NCBI RefSeq assembly: GCF_016862175.1
Contig: NZ_BOML01000072.1
Coordinates: 16,803-80,802 of the forward strand
Source: Paractinoplanes durhamensis
GTDB taxonomy: Bacteria > Actinomycetota > Actinomycetes > Mycobacteriales > Micromonosporaceae
DNA length: 64,000 nt
Reading direction: 5' to 3'
The notes under the pieces were generated by a model. The model had not been told where the DNA came from and searched no databases. It saw only the letters and a program-made list of their open reading frames with translations. The position numbers and the translations under genes are program-made. Below are positions 18,601 to 27,013 of the stretch, one piece after another; within the stretch, counting starts at the first letter, position 1, and every line of letters starts with the position of its first letter.

Positions 18601-19995
18601 ATGGGAAGGAAACGGTTGCTCCTGGCAGCCCTGGCGCTGGTCATACCCGGCGTCCTGGCCGCGTCGCCCTCCCCGGCAGCCGCCGCCCCGGCGACGGGTG
18701 TCGCCTACCAACTCAAGGTCACCAAGAGCGGCATGTGCATCGACGTCCCCGGTGCCTCCACCGCCAACAGTGCCCTGCTGCAGCAATGGGGCTGCACCGA
18801 CAACTCCAAGTGGCAGCAGTTCACGCTGACCGCCAGCGGCTCCAACTACCAGCTGGTCAACGTCAACAGCGGCAAGTGCATCGACGTGCCCAACTTCTCA
18901 ACGACTTCGGGTACGCAACTCCAGCAGTACACGTGCGTGTCGTCGCAGACCAACCAGCAATGGCAGCTCGTGGCCAGCGGCTCCGGCACCTACCAGATCA
19001 TCAACGTCAACAGCGGGCTCTGCATCTCCGACGCCAACGCCTCCACCACCAGCGGCACCGCGATCATCCAGGAGACCTGCACCGCCAACACCAACAAGCA
19101 GTGGGCCTTCGTCACCGGCAGCACCGCGGCCGCGGTCGTCGCTTCCGACGGCAGCGGGAAGTACACGACCATCCAGGCGGCGGTCGACGCGGTGCCGGCC
19201 GGCAACACCACCCGGCAGGTCATCACGATCAAGGCGGGTACCTATCGCGAGATCGTGACGATCCCGTCCACCAAGCCGTACGTCACGCTGCAGGGTCTTG
19301 GATCTTCGGCGTCGCAGACGGTGATCGTGAACAACCACAGTTCGGCCGGGGGTTACGGCACGTCCGGCAGCGCGAGTGTGTTCGTCAACGGGCACGACTT
19401 CGCGGCCACCAACCTCACCATGTCCAACGACTACGGCGAGGGCAGCCAGGCGGTCGCGGTCAACGTCAACGCCGACAAATCGGTCTTCAGCAACGTGCGG
19501 TTCCTCGGCGCCCAGGACACCCTGCTGGTCAACGCCTACCGCTCGTACTACGTCAACTCCTATGTGGAGGGCACCGTCGATTTCATCTTCGGCGGCGGCA
19601 CCGCGGTCTTCAACGCGACCTCGATCTACGAGAAGCGCTCGACCGGCGGGCCGATCACGGCGTCCAAGACCGACGCCGGTGTCACCTACGGCTTCCTGTT
19701 CTACAAGTGCACGATCACCGGCGCTTCCTCTGGCGTGACGCAGCTCGGCCGCCCCTGGGGTGCCGACGCACAGGTGCTCTACCGCGAGTCGTCGCTGAGC
19801 GCGACCATCGCGACCGCGCAGCCGTGGACCGACATGTCCAGTAATTCGTGGAAGAACGCCCGCTTCTTCGAATACAAGAACACCGGATCCGGCGCGACCA
19901 CCAACAGCAACCGGCCGCAGATGTCCGACTCGACCGCGGCGAACTACACCCCGCAGAAATACCTGGCCGGCACGGACGGATGGAACCCGCTATGA
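18601..19995 (+). CDS. Secreted pectinesterase (CE8) with N-terminal ricin-type lectin domain
   Basis: The enzyme removes methyl esters from pectin. The 464-residue product has a signal peptide (1-29), a ricin B-type beta-trefoil lectin module (about 30-170, three repeats with Gln-Trp motifs) and a CE8 right-handed beta-helix (about 177-464). Catalytic residues are visible: GAQDT (Asp306), DFIFG (Asp327) and GRPW (Arg384). The start is 47 bases after GH3, with the purine-rich GAAGGAAAGG in front. The stop overlaps the pectate lyase start in ATGA, so de-esterification and cleavage are made together. Its lectin module is nearly identical to that of the next gene. Confidence 0.93.
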   Translation: MGRKRLLLAALALVIPGVLAASPSPAAAAPATGVAYQLKVTKSGMCIDVPGASTANSALLQQWGCTDNSKWQQFTLTASGSNYQLVNVNSGKCIDVPNFSTTSGTQLQQYTCVSSQTNQQWQLVASGSGTYQIINVNSGLCISDANASTTSGTAIIQETCTANTNKQWAFVTGSTAAAVVASDGSGKYTTIQAAVDAVPAGNTTRQVITIKAGTYREIVTIPSTKPYVTLQGLGSSASQTVIVNNHSSAGGYGTSGSASVFVNGHDFAATNLTMSNDYGEGSQAVAVNVNADKSVFSNVRFLGAQDTLLVNAYRSYYVNSYVEGTVDFIFGGGTAVFNATSIYEKRSTGGPITASKTDAGVTYGFLFYKCTITGASSGVTQLGRPWGADAQVLYRESSLSATIATAQPWTDMSSNSWKNARFFEYKNTGSGATTNSNRPQMSDSTAANYTPQKYLAGTDGWNPL

Positions 19996-21389
19996 GAAAG
20001 CTGATCGTCCTCGTGCTCCTGGCCGCGGCCGCCCTGATCGGGCTGCCCGGAACGGCTTCGGCCGCGCCCGCCACCGGGGTCGCCTACCAACTGAAAGTCA
20101 CCAAGAGCGGGATGTGTATCGACGTCCCGAGCGCCTCCACCGCCAACAGTGCCCTGCTCCAGCAATGGGGCTGCACCGACGGCGCCAAATGGCAGCAGTT
20201 CACGCTGACCGCGAGCGGCTCCAACTACCAGCTGGTCAACGTCAACAGCGGTAAATGCATCGACGTCCCCAACTTCGCCACCACCTCCGGCACCCAGCTG
20301 CAGCAATACACCTGCGTTTCCTCGCAGACCAACCAGCAATGGCAGCTCGTCGCCAGTGGCACCGGCACCTACCAGATCATCAACGTCAACAGCGGGCTCT
20401 GCATCAGTGACGCCGGCGCCTCGACCAGTTCCGGCGCGGCGATCATCCAGGAGACCTGCACGGCCAACACCAACAAGCAGTGGGCCTTCGCGGCGATCGG
20501 CGGACGCACGTGGTCCAACACCGCCGACGGCTTCGCCGCCGGAACCACCGGGGGTGCGGGTGGCACGACGGTCACCGTCACGACATATGCCGACCTTTTG
20601 AAATACGCCACGGCGAGTACGGCGTACGTCATCAAGGTCAGCGGGACGATCACCGTTCCCACCTATGGGTACGAGATCCCGGTCACCAGCAATAAAACGC
20701 TGATCGGCGTGGGCACCACCGGGCGCATCAAAGCCGGTGGGTTCTTCCTCGGGGCCGGCGTCAAGAACGTCATCATCCGCAACCTGACCATCGGCGACAC
20801 GGCCGTCGCCTCGGACGATCCCGACGACAAGGACTTCGACTACGACGGCATCCAGATGGACACCGCCGATCACGTCTGGATCGACCACAACACGTTCACC
20901 AACATCAATGACGGCTACATCGACAGCCGTAAGGACACCAACTACGTGACGGTGTCCTGGAACCAGATGGGCAATCACAACAAGACGTTCGGCATCGGCT
21001 GGACCGACAACGTGATCGCCCGGATGACGATCCACCACAACTGGATCTACAACAGCAACCAGCGAAACCCCAGTGCCGACAATTTGCTGTACGCCCACCT
21101 CTACAACAACTACCTGCAGAACGTCACCAGCTACGGCAACTACTCGCGGGGCGCCACCAAGATGGTGATCGAGAACAGTTACTTCGACACCGTCAAGGAC
21201 CCGTTCTATCCCGACTCGACCGCCCAGTTGAAGCAGAGCGGCAGCATCATGGTGAACTGCACCGGCAATCAGGTGACGCTCGGTTCCGCGTTCACGCCGA
21301 GCACCTTCTACTCGTACACCCTGGACGCGGCCTCCGCCGTACCGTCCCTGGTCAAGACCTACTCCGGCCCGCAGGCAAACATCGCCTGA
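19992..21389 (+). CDS. Secreted pectate lyase (PL1) with N-terminal ricin-type lectin domain
   Basis: The 465-residue protein has a signal peptide (1-24), a ricin-type lectin module (about 25-166) and a family 1 polysaccharide lyase beta-helix. Family signatures include NKTLIGVG, VIIRNLTIGD, DHVWIDHNTF and the block ending in SRKDTNYVTVSWN, which contribute calcium- and substrate-binding residues. PL1 cleaves de-esterified polygalacturonate by beta-elimination, complementing the pectinesterase just upstream. The ATG at 19992 forms an ATGA overlap with that gene. This is the last gene of the plus-strand operon and is followed by a strong terminator shared with the convergent lipoprotein gene. 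Confidence 0.92.
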   Translation: MRKLIVLVLLAAAALIGLPGTASAAPATGVAYQLKVTKSGMCIDVPSASTANSALLQQWGCTDGAKWQQFTLTASGSNYQLVNVNSGKCIDVPNFATTSGTQLQQYTCVSSQTNQQWQLVASGTGTYQIINVNSGLCISDAGASTSSGAAIIQETCTANTNKQWAFAAIGGRTWSNTADGFAAGTTGGAGGTTVTVTTYADLLKYATASTAYVIKVSGTITVPTYGYEIPVTSNKTLIGVGTTGRIKAGGFFLGAGVKNVIIRNLTIGDTAVASDDPDDKDFDYDGIQMDTADHVWIDHNTFTNINDGYIDSRKDTNYVTVSWNQMGNHNKTFGIGWTDNVIARMTIHHNWIYNSNQRNPSADNLLYAHLYNNYLQNVTSYGNYSRGATKMVIENSYFDTVKDPFYPDSTAQLKQSGSIMVNCTGNQVTLGSAFTPSTFYSYTLDAASAVPSLVKTYSGPQANIA

Positions 21390-21395
21390 TGGTCC

Positions 21396-21433
21396 GAACG
21401 CCGGCCGGGGAGGTCCCGCCCCGGCCGGCGTTC
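21396..21433. terminator. Bidirectional rho-independent-type hairpin
   Basis: A perfect 15-bp stem (GAACGCCGGCCGGGG and its complement, 21396-21410 and 21419-21433) encloses an eight-base loop, followed by TTCTTCT. It lies between the convergent pectate lyase and lipoprotein genes and can serve both. Confidence 0.8.
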
Positions 21434-21436
21434 TTC

Positions 21437-21907
21437 TCAGTTACCGCAGGACTTGTCCAGGTCCTTGCTCAGCGTCTGGAAGTCCTTCTGCAGGAACACG
21501 TCCGGCTTGCTGGACTTGCCACCCTCGGCCAGCTCGGCAGCGGTCTTCTCGACGGCCGCCTTGAGCTCCGGATCGGTGACCCCGTCGGCCTGCGCCTTCA
21601 CCTTGGTGGCCATATCGCCGAAGGCGGTCCGCAGGTTGTCGTTGACCTTCTTGGTGCTCCACCGCTCGTCGATCGACTTCACCGCGTTGTCGGCGATCTG
21701 CACACTGCCGTCGATCACGATCTTCGTGACGTTGAGGCAGACCTCGTTCTTGGTCGGCCCGGCCGGCGCCGGCGACGCGGACGGCGTGGCCGAGGTGGCC
21801 GCGGCGCTGGTCGCCGGAGCCGCCTTGGTCGCGGCCTTGTCATCACACCCGGCGGCCACTGCGACGACGGTTATCACAGCAAGCGGCAGAAAACGCCCAG
21901 ACTTCAT
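21437..21907 (-). CDS. Small lipoprotein of unknown function
   Basis: The 156-residue product has a short basic N-terminus, a hydrophobic segment and a lipobox VAAGC with the cysteine at residue 21. Next comes an Ala/Ser/Thr/Pro-rich linker (about 22-50). The helical C-terminal domain contains two further cysteines (Cys57 in the block NEVCLNV, and the one in KSCGN near the end) that may form a disulfide. No domain family was recognised. It is transcribed divergently from the SMP-30 gene and converges on the pectate lyase gene. It is probably a cell-surface protein; nothing ties it to pectin use. Confidence 0.7.
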   Translation of the reverse strand: MKSGRFLPLAVITVVAVAAGCDDKAATKAAPATSAAATSATPSASPAPAGPTKNEVCLNVTKIVIDGSVQIADNAVKSIDERWSTKKVNDNLRTAFGDMATKVKAQADGVTDPELKAAVEKTAAELAEGGKSSKPDVFLQKDFQTLSKDLDKSCGN

Positions 21908-22035
21908 TAAACTCCCCCGTGGATCGATCTATCGGCGCGGAGCATAACCGCGACCGTCGATGTCCCGCCGCCCCATTGCCTTGACACCAGCGACCCGGCG
22001 TGGTGACTATGCGATCACTTACAAGGAGGATTCCC

Positions 22036-22902
22036 ATGGTCGCGGATCCGTCAGTCGTCGTCGCCGATCTTCACTTCGCGGAAGCCCCACGCTGGCACGA
22101 GGACCGACTGTGGTTCTCCGACTTCTACGCCGGGCTGGTCCGCTCGGTGCGCGCCGACGGCTCGGACCTGCGGGTCGAGGCCGAGGTCCCGGAGCAGCCG
22201 TCAGGCTTGGGCTGGCTCCCCGACGGCCGCCTGCTGGTGGTGTCGATGCGCGACCGAAAGATCCTCCGCCGCGAGCCCGACGGCACCCTGGTGACCCACG
22301 CCGACCTGGCCGACCACGCCACCGGCCACGTGAACGACATGGCGGTCGACGCCGCCGGCCGGGCGTTCGTCGGCAACTTCGGCTACGACCTGATGGCCGG
22401 CGCCCCGATGACGACGGCTGCCCTGCACCGGGCAGACCCCGACGGCACGGTCACCGAGGTGGCCACCGACCTGTGGTTCCCGAACGGCATAGTCCTGACC
22501 GACGACAACGTCCTGCTGGTGAACGAGACCTTCGGCAACCGGATAACCGCCTTCGACCTGTCCCCCGACGGCACCCTGACCAACCGCCGGGTGTGGGCCG
22601 AGTTCGCCCCGGTCCCGACCGAACGCGAGTTCGACAAGGTCATGCCCCAGCTGGCGGTGGCCCCCGACGGCGCATGCCTGGCCCCCGACGGCGCCCTGTG
22701 GATAGCCGACGCGATCGGCGGCCGCCTGTTGCGCCTGGTAGACGGCGCGATAACCGACGAGGTGCACCCAGGAACCCCGGTCTACGCGTGCGCTTTGGGC
22801 GGCCCCGACCTGACCACCCTGTACGCGTGCGCCGCCCCCGACTTCTTCGAACACGCCCGCCGAGCCGCCACCGAGGGCCGCCTGATAGCCATCCCGGTCT
22901 AA
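22036..22902 (+). CDS. SMP-30 / gluconolactonase / LRE family protein
   Basis: This 288-residue six-bladed beta-propeller resembles sugar lactone hydrolases that bind a single divalent metal. Visible elements are the N-terminal EAPRW with its metal-binding glutamate, HVNDMAVDAAGRAFVGNFGY (Asn and Asp ligands), FPNGIVLTDDN and GALWIADA. The ATG at 22036 is preceded by AAGGAGG, which makes it better than an in-frame start 36 bases upstream. Likely role: opening a 1,4- or 1,5-sugar lactone in the cytoplasm; the substrate cannot be specified. Confidence 0.85.
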   Translation: MVADPSVVVADLHFAEAPRWHEDRLWFSDFYAGLVRSVRADGSDLRVEAEVPEQPSGLGWLPDGRLLVVSMRDRKILRREPDGTLVTHADLADHATGHVNDMAVDAAGRAFVGNFGYDLMAGAPMTTAALHRADPDGTVTEVATDLWFPNGIVLTDDNVLLVNETFGNRITAFDLSPDGTLTNRRVWAEFAPVPTEREFDKVMPQLAVAPDGACLAPDGALWIADAIGGRLLRLVDGAITDEVHPGTPVYACALGGPDLTTLYACAAPDFFEHARRAATEGRLIAIPV

Positions 22903-23877
22903 AGGCGCACCCCTCGCCCCCGCCCGAGCGGCACGGAGGGCCGCCCGGGCGGCAGACGCTCAAAGTGAGTCTGTTCCGCCGACGCGTTCGCCGAGGGCCG
23001 ACCACAGGTCCGCAACAACCAGTTCGCCCTGCGCACCCATACGCGCCGCTCTGCGCACCCATACGCGCCCGCCCTGCGCACCGCCACGTGCCACCCGACA
23101 CGCCCCGCTCTGCTCACCCAGTCGATGCCCCACACCCGGCTGCGGGGCATCGACATTGCCCAAACCTCCGCCGGGAGCCAGGTCGTCGGCGCACGCCTGC
23201 GCGGGAGGGTGTTTGTGAGCTTCGAACCGGAGCTTCGAGTAAGCGAAGCTCTCGACCATGAGTAGCTCGACCACGCCGCGAAACGCCGGCCGATTCCATC
23301 GCCGCCCTTCCCCACCTCGGCGATCTTGTAAATCTCGTGCTCAGTTCTCACCGAAACTCGACTAGTTTCTGCCGGGCCCGAGAGTCGGCATCGGATATAA
23401 GTTGCATGCCGGACTTTTTGGCATCAGACCGGTTCATGATGTGGAACCACTGTCCACAAGGCAGGACCGAGCGCGTGATGCGGGATAATGGTCCAGAATC
23501 CAAGACCCGGCGTCCACCATGCGGACGGTCGCGGGCTTCGCCGCCGGCTTGGGCGCCACCGACGTCCTGAGTTCCGCGGCGCGAGGTAGCCCCAGCCCGC
23601 GGGAAGCTGATTTGATCTCCCGAACCACCAGGTGAGCAGAGCAGCGCGTCTATGTGAGCAAAGCAAAGGCGTCGGAGCCATCGCGTGCCGGCGCGGCGGC
23701 GGCCTGCAGACCAGACGGACACGTCGCTGCAGGCCAATAAGTGCCCCCAGCGCAAACCGAGCGAATCCCCCAGCGCAAGCCGAGGACGGCCGACGCCGAG
23801 ACCGGCGGCACTGCAAAGCCAATCCCCAGCGCAAGCCGAGCGGAAGGCTGGCGCCGAGGCCGGCGGCGCTGGGAAAG
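22903..23877. other. Long gene-poor interval with short repeats
   Basis: I found no convincing gene in these 975 bases. Base composition is uneven, with a lower-GC part around 23330-23480. Contents: near-tandem copies of CTGCGCACCCATACGCGC at about 23031-23070, an 11-bp stem-loop at 23121-23154, a small inverted repeat GAGCTTCG...CGAAGCTC at 23230-23251, and three imperfect copies of CCCCCAGCGCAARCCGAG at about 23744-23840. The part at 23206-23366 is similar to 7641-7735 and may be a decayed gene or dispersed repeat. Confidence 0.5.
23121..23154. repeat. Stem-loop with an 11-bp perfect stem
   Basis: GTCGATGCCCC at 23121-23131 pairs perfectly with 23144-23154 across a 12-base loop. It lies 219 bases after the SMP-30 gene and could be its distal terminator; there is no T-tract. 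Confidence 0.5.
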
Positions 23878-23911
23878 GAGCAGCCCCGCCGCAGGTGCGG
23901 CGGGGCTGCTC
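23878..23911 (-). terminator. Strong hairpin terminator of the GH6 cellulase gene
   Basis: A 16-bp perfect stem (GAGCAGCCCCGCCGCA, 23878-23893, with 23896-23911) has a two-base centre. It lies about 40 bases beyond the cellulase stop codon on the minus strand. Confidence 0.8.
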
Positions 23912-23952
23912 GGAGGGGTTCGGGTCCGGTCGCGCGACCGGGCCCGGACCGG

Positions 23953-25362
23953 TCAGCGGGACGTGCAGGTCACGGCCGGGGTGGTGGCGGTGCCGTTGGC
24001 CAGGAAGCCGAACTGGGCGGTGGCTCCTGCGGCCAGGGCGCCGTTCCAGGAGACGTTGCGGACCGTGGCGGCGGAGCCGCTGGTGGTCAGTTCGCCGTTC
24101 CATGCCTGGGTGATCGTCTGGCCGGTGCCCAGCGTCCAGGTGACCGTCCAACCGGCGATGGCGCTGCTGCCGGCCTTCACCGTCACCTGGCCCTGGAAGC
24201 CGCCCGACCATGTGCTGGTGGTCTGGTAGGCGGCCGAGCAACCGGCGGTGGCCGGCGGCGTGGTGGTCGGGGCCGTCGTGGGGGCGGTGGTCGGGGCCGT
24301 CGTCGGAGCCGTGGTGGGAGCGGTGGTCGGCGCCGTCGTGGGGACCGTTGTCGGCGGGGTTGTCGCCGGCGGGTTGGGGGCCGCGCTGGCCAGGCTGTAG
24401 GCCAGGTTGGGCTGGAACGAACCGGCCGCGTAGGCGCAACCGTCGGCCTCGCCCGGGGGCTTCACCCACAGGTAGGCGTCGATGTTGGCGTCGTTCGTCG
24501 CGGTGGTCGGGTACTGGCCGATCCGGCGGTCGGTGTTGTCGTCGCCGCACCAGTCGCCGGCCGCGCCGCCGTTGCGGCTCGTGTCGATCACCTGGTGTTT
24601 GCCGGCGACGCCCTGGCCGGAGAGCGAGGACAGGACGGATCGGCCGTACGCGGCCTCGTTTGCCGTTGCATTGAAGTTCGAGACGTTGGTGTAGAAGCCG
24701 TCGGCGTCGGCCACGCCCGACGCGATCAGCCGGGAAGCCTGGACGCCGGCCGCGTTCCAGGTCGAGTGGCCGGCGTCCAGGTAGACCTTGGCGTTCGCGT
24801 TCGCGCCCTTGATCGTCTGGGTGGCGCTGCGCAGGGCGGCGTCGCGGGCGGTGATCTCGCCGGCGCTCAGGCAGGTCTGCAGGGCGATCGAGTCCGGCTC
24901 CAGCAGGATCAGCACGGTCTGGCTGCCCAGGCCGCGGGAGATGTTGCCGATCCAGGTCTGGTAGGTGGCCAGGTCGGGCGCGCCGCCCGCGCTCGCTCCG
25001 CCGCAGTCACGGTTGGGGATGCCGTAGAGGGTGAGCTGCGGGATCTGGCCCAGCGCGTTCGCCGCCGAGACGTAGCCGCTCACCTCGGCCTGGACGGTGC
25101 TCAGGTTGAAGTTCGACAGCCAGCGCGAGGAAGCCTGGCTGGCGACCTTGTCGCGGATCACGGCCGTGCGCGAGTCGTTCGGGTTGGCCGCGACCCAGCG
25201 GGCGGCGGCGGTGTCGGGGTCGCGGTAGAGGCTGCCGGTCACCGTGCCGGCGGAGGCGGTGCCGCCGGCCACGGCCCAGGCTCCGGCCGCTGCGGTGGCG
25301 CAGGCGGCCGCGAGGGCGACGGTGGTCAGCCGTCGGCGGGGATTTTTGGGGAGAGGGGACAC
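23953..25362 (-). CDS. Secreted GH6 cellulase with C-terminal CBM2
   Basis: The 469-residue enzyme cleaves beta-1,4-glucan (endoglucanase or cellobiohydrolase). The N-terminus is a long signal peptide with a basic RRR n-region, ending near residue 38. The GH6 domain (about 45-330) shows NRDCGG, whose Asp119 corresponds to the catalytic acid, and LILLEPDSIA with Asp157. A Pro-Thr linker built of PTTA repeats (about 331-372) leads to a family 2 carbohydrate-binding module (about 374-469) framed by cysteines. A near-perfect CebR operator lies 32 bases upstream of the ATG, predicting cellobiose induction, and a hairpin terminator follows, so the gene is probably monocistronic. Confidence 0.93.
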   Translation of the reverse strand: MSPLPKNPRRRLTTVALAAACATAAAGAWAVAGGTASAGTVTGSLYRDPDTAAARWVAANPNDSRTAVIRDKVASQASSRWLSNFNLSTVQAEVSGYVSAANALGQIPQLTLYGIPNRDCGGASAGGAPDLATYQTWIGNISRGLGSQTVLILLEPDSIALQTCLSAGEITARDAALRSATQTIKGANANAKVYLDAGHSTWNAAGVQASRLIASGVADADGFYTNVSNFNATANEAAYGRSVLSSLSGQGVAGKHQVIDTSRNGGAAGDWCGDDNTDRRIGQYPTTATNDANIDAYLWVKPPGEADGCAYAAGSFQPNLAYSLASAAPNPPATTPPTTVPTTAPTTAPTTAPTTAPTTAPTTAPTTTPPATAGCSAAYQTTSTWSGGFQGQVTVKAGSSAIAGWTVTWTLGTGQTITQAWNGELTTSGSAATVRNVSWNGALAAGATAQFGFLANGTATTPAVTCTSR

Positions 25363-25394
25363 GGGATTCCTTTCGGGGGAAAGACATCCGTCAA

Positions 25395-25408
25395 TGGGAG
25401 CGCTCCCG
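25395..25408. promoter_or_regulatory. CebR-type operator
   Basis: TGGGAGCGCTCCCG matches the palindromic actinobacterial CebR consensus TGGGAGCGCTCCCA at 13 of 14 positions. It lies just upstream of the GH6 gene, the classic position for cellobiose-responsive LacI-family repression of cellulase genes. Confidence 0.85.
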
Positions 25409-25519
25409 GAAGGTAACCCGCCGAAAACCTGAGGGCAACACGGGTCCCGCCGTCGCGGGCCGGATGGCCCTGCCCGCCTGCCCGGGCGGACGGAAGGCTG
25501 GAGATCGAGGAGGCTGAGA

Positions 25520-26020
25520 ATGAAAGCGCTGGTCGTCTACGAATCGATGTTCGGCAACACCGAGAAGCTCGCCCGGGCGATCGCCGGCGGGCTGGCCGAA
25601 ACCGCCGACGTCACCCTTTCCGAGGTGTCCGCCGCCCCCTCCGCGGCCGGCTTCGACCTGCTGATCGTGGGCTCTCCCACGCATGCGTTCGGGCTCAGCC
25701 GGCCCACCTCCCGCGAGGAGGCCGCCCGCCAGGGGGCCACGCCGGGCCGGATCGGGCTGCGCGAATACCTCGACCACTCGGTTCCGCTGGCCGGACTGGC
25801 CGCGGCCGCGTTCTGCAGCCGGATGGACAAGGCGATGTCCGGCTCGGCCGCCCGCAAGTCGGACAAGCGGCTGCGCCGGCTCGGCTGCCGGGTCGTCTCG
25901 ACGCCGGCCGAGTTCCGGGTCAGCGGCATGACCGGCCCGCTGCTGGACGGCGAGGTCGACCGCGCCCGCACCTGGGCGACCAGCCTCTTGGCGGTCTCGA
26001 CCCATGGGGACCGATCATGA
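25520..26020 (+). CDS. Flavodoxin-like domain protein
   Basis: This 166-residue protein has the FMN phosphate loop YESMFGNTEKLARAI at the N-terminus and the flavodoxin core GFDLLIVGSPTHAFGLSRP, where further FMN contacts are expected. It is probably a cytoplasmic electron carrier or a flavodoxin-fold regulatory protein. The ATG is preceded by GGAGG with suitable spacing. The stop overlaps the start of a 19-codon mini-ORF in ATGA, leading toward the universal stress protein gene, so the two proteins are probably expressed together in a stress or redox context. Confidence 0.85.
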   Translation: MKALVVYESMFGNTEKLARAIAGGLAETADVTLSEVSAAPSAAGFDLLIVGSPTHAFGLSRPTSREEAARQGATPGRIGLREYLDHSVPLAGLAAAAFCSRMDKAMSGSAARKSDKRLRRLGCRVVSTPAEFRVSGMTGPLLDGEVDRARTWATSLLAVSTHGDRS

Positions 26021-26076
26021 CCGCCCAGGCCGTAGGCGAGGGCCAGAAGGGCATGACGAAGGAGGCTCGGTCATGA
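26017..26076 (+). CDS. Mini-ORF 1 (19 aa), translationally coupled
   Basis: This is a 19-codon frame whose ATG overlaps the flavodoxin stop and whose TGA overlaps the ATG of mini-ORF 2. The product contains AQAVGEGQKGMTKEA, repeated almost unchanged in mini-ORF 2. Its own sequence contains AAGGAGG, correctly spaced for the next start. It may be translated only as a coupling device; no family is recognised. Confidence 0.4.
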   Translation: MTAQAVGEGQKGMTKEARS

Positions 26077-26165
26077 CCGCCTGCACCGAGCGGCACTTGC
26101 GCAACCTGCCCGCCCAGGCCGCAGGCGAGGGCCAGAAGGGCATGACGAAGGAGGCTCAGCCATGA
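26021..26165 (+). repeat. 56-bp near-perfect direct duplication carrying a ribosome binding site
   Basis: Positions 26021-26076 and 26110-26165 are identical except for three bases (offset 89). Each copy ends in GAAGGAGGCTC, six bases and an ATGA. The duplication multiplies the ribosome binding site in front of the universal stress protein gene and creates the two mini-ORFs. Confidence 0.85.
26073..26165 (+). CDS. Mini-ORF 2 (30 aa), translationally coupled
   Basis: This 30-codon frame starts at the ATGA that ends mini-ORF 1 and stops at the ATGA that starts the universal stress protein gene. It is preceded by AAGGAGG at a good distance. The C-terminal half (AQAAGEGQKGMTKEA) repeats mini-ORF 1; the N-terminal half (TACTERHLRN) is unique. 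Its coding status is uncertain. Confidence 0.4.
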   Translation: MTACTERHLRNLPAQAAGEGQKGMTKEAQP

Positions 26166-27013
26166 GTGTCGTCGTTGCCACCGATGGCACCGAGGCGGCC
26201 ACCGCCGCCGTCACCTGGGCCGCCGCGGAAGCTCGTCGGCGCCGGGCCGGCCTGCGGATCGTCTATGCCTACGACAGCGACTGGCTGGAGACCCGCTTCG
26301 ACATCGGGGCCGAATACCTCGACGTCGCGGAGTCCCTGGCCAAGGCCGTGGTCGCCGATGCCCGGGACCGGGCCCGCGCGGTGGTGCCGGACCTCTACAT
26401 CGAGACCGACACGCTGCCCGGCCACGCCATCCCGCGCCTGCTGGAGGTGGCCGAGGGCGCCGATCTGCTGGTGCTCGGCAGCCGCGGCCGGGGCGGGTTC
26501 GCCGGCCTGCTGCTCGGCTCGGTCAGCCAGCGCCTGGCCACGCACGCACCCTGCCCGGTCGCCGTGGTTCGCGACGCGATGAACAGCGACGGCCCGGTGG
26601 TGGCCGGCGTCGACGACAGTCCGTCCGCCGAGCAGGTGCTGCCGACCGCGTTCGCGGCCGCCGACGAACGGGGCACCACCCTGATCGTGCTCCGGTCCTA
26701 CCTGCCGGCCGTCCCCCGCTGGCTGGCGGGGGTGCCGATCCCGGCCGACCTCACCGACCCGGCCGACGATCCGATCGAACGCGCCCACCTCGAGGAACAG
26801 CTCGCACCCTGGCGGGAGAGATATCCGCGGGTGCGGGTCGAGACCGTGCTCACGCACGACGGCGCGGCGGCCGCCCTGGTCGACGCGGCGAAGCACGCCG
26901 CGCTGACCATCGTGGGCAGCCACGGCCACGGCACGCTCGCCGCGGCCCTACTGGGGTCGACCGTCCTGCAGCTGCTGCACCACGCTGACTGCCCGGTGAT
27001 GGTCGTCCGTTGA
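26162..27013 (+). CDS. Tandem-domain universal stress protein
   Basis: The 283-residue cytoplasmic protein consists of two Usp domains (about 1-140 and 145-283). Each ends in an ATP-binding signature: GSRGRGGFAGLLLGS in the first and GSHGHGTLAAALLGS in the second, so nucleotide binding is expected in both. In actinobacteria such proteins respond to hypoxia and redox stress. The ATG is fixed by the AAGGAGG of the duplicated leader. The last 66 bases overlap the end of the convergent NDH-2 gene. Confidence 0.9.
   Translation: MSVVVATDGTEAATAAVTWAAAEARRRRAGLRIVYAYDSDWLETRFDIGAEYLDVAESLAKAVVADARDRARAVVPDLYIETDTLPGHAIPRLLEVAEGADLLVLGSRGRGGFAGLLLGSVSQRLATHAPCPVAVVRDAMNSDGPVVAGVDDSPSAEQVLPTAFAAADERGTTLIVLRSYLPAVPRWLAGVPIPADLTDPADDPIERAHLEEQLAPWRERYPRVRVETVLTHDGAAAALVDAAKHAALTIVGSHGHGTLAAALLGSTVLQLLHHADCPVMVVR

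Noticed and set aside
24240..24365. Short tandem repeats that could suggest a minisatellite or CRISPR-like array
   Set aside because: They are the in-frame codons of the Pro-Thr linker of the GH6 cellulase; no spacers and the period matches the PTTA peptide repeat.
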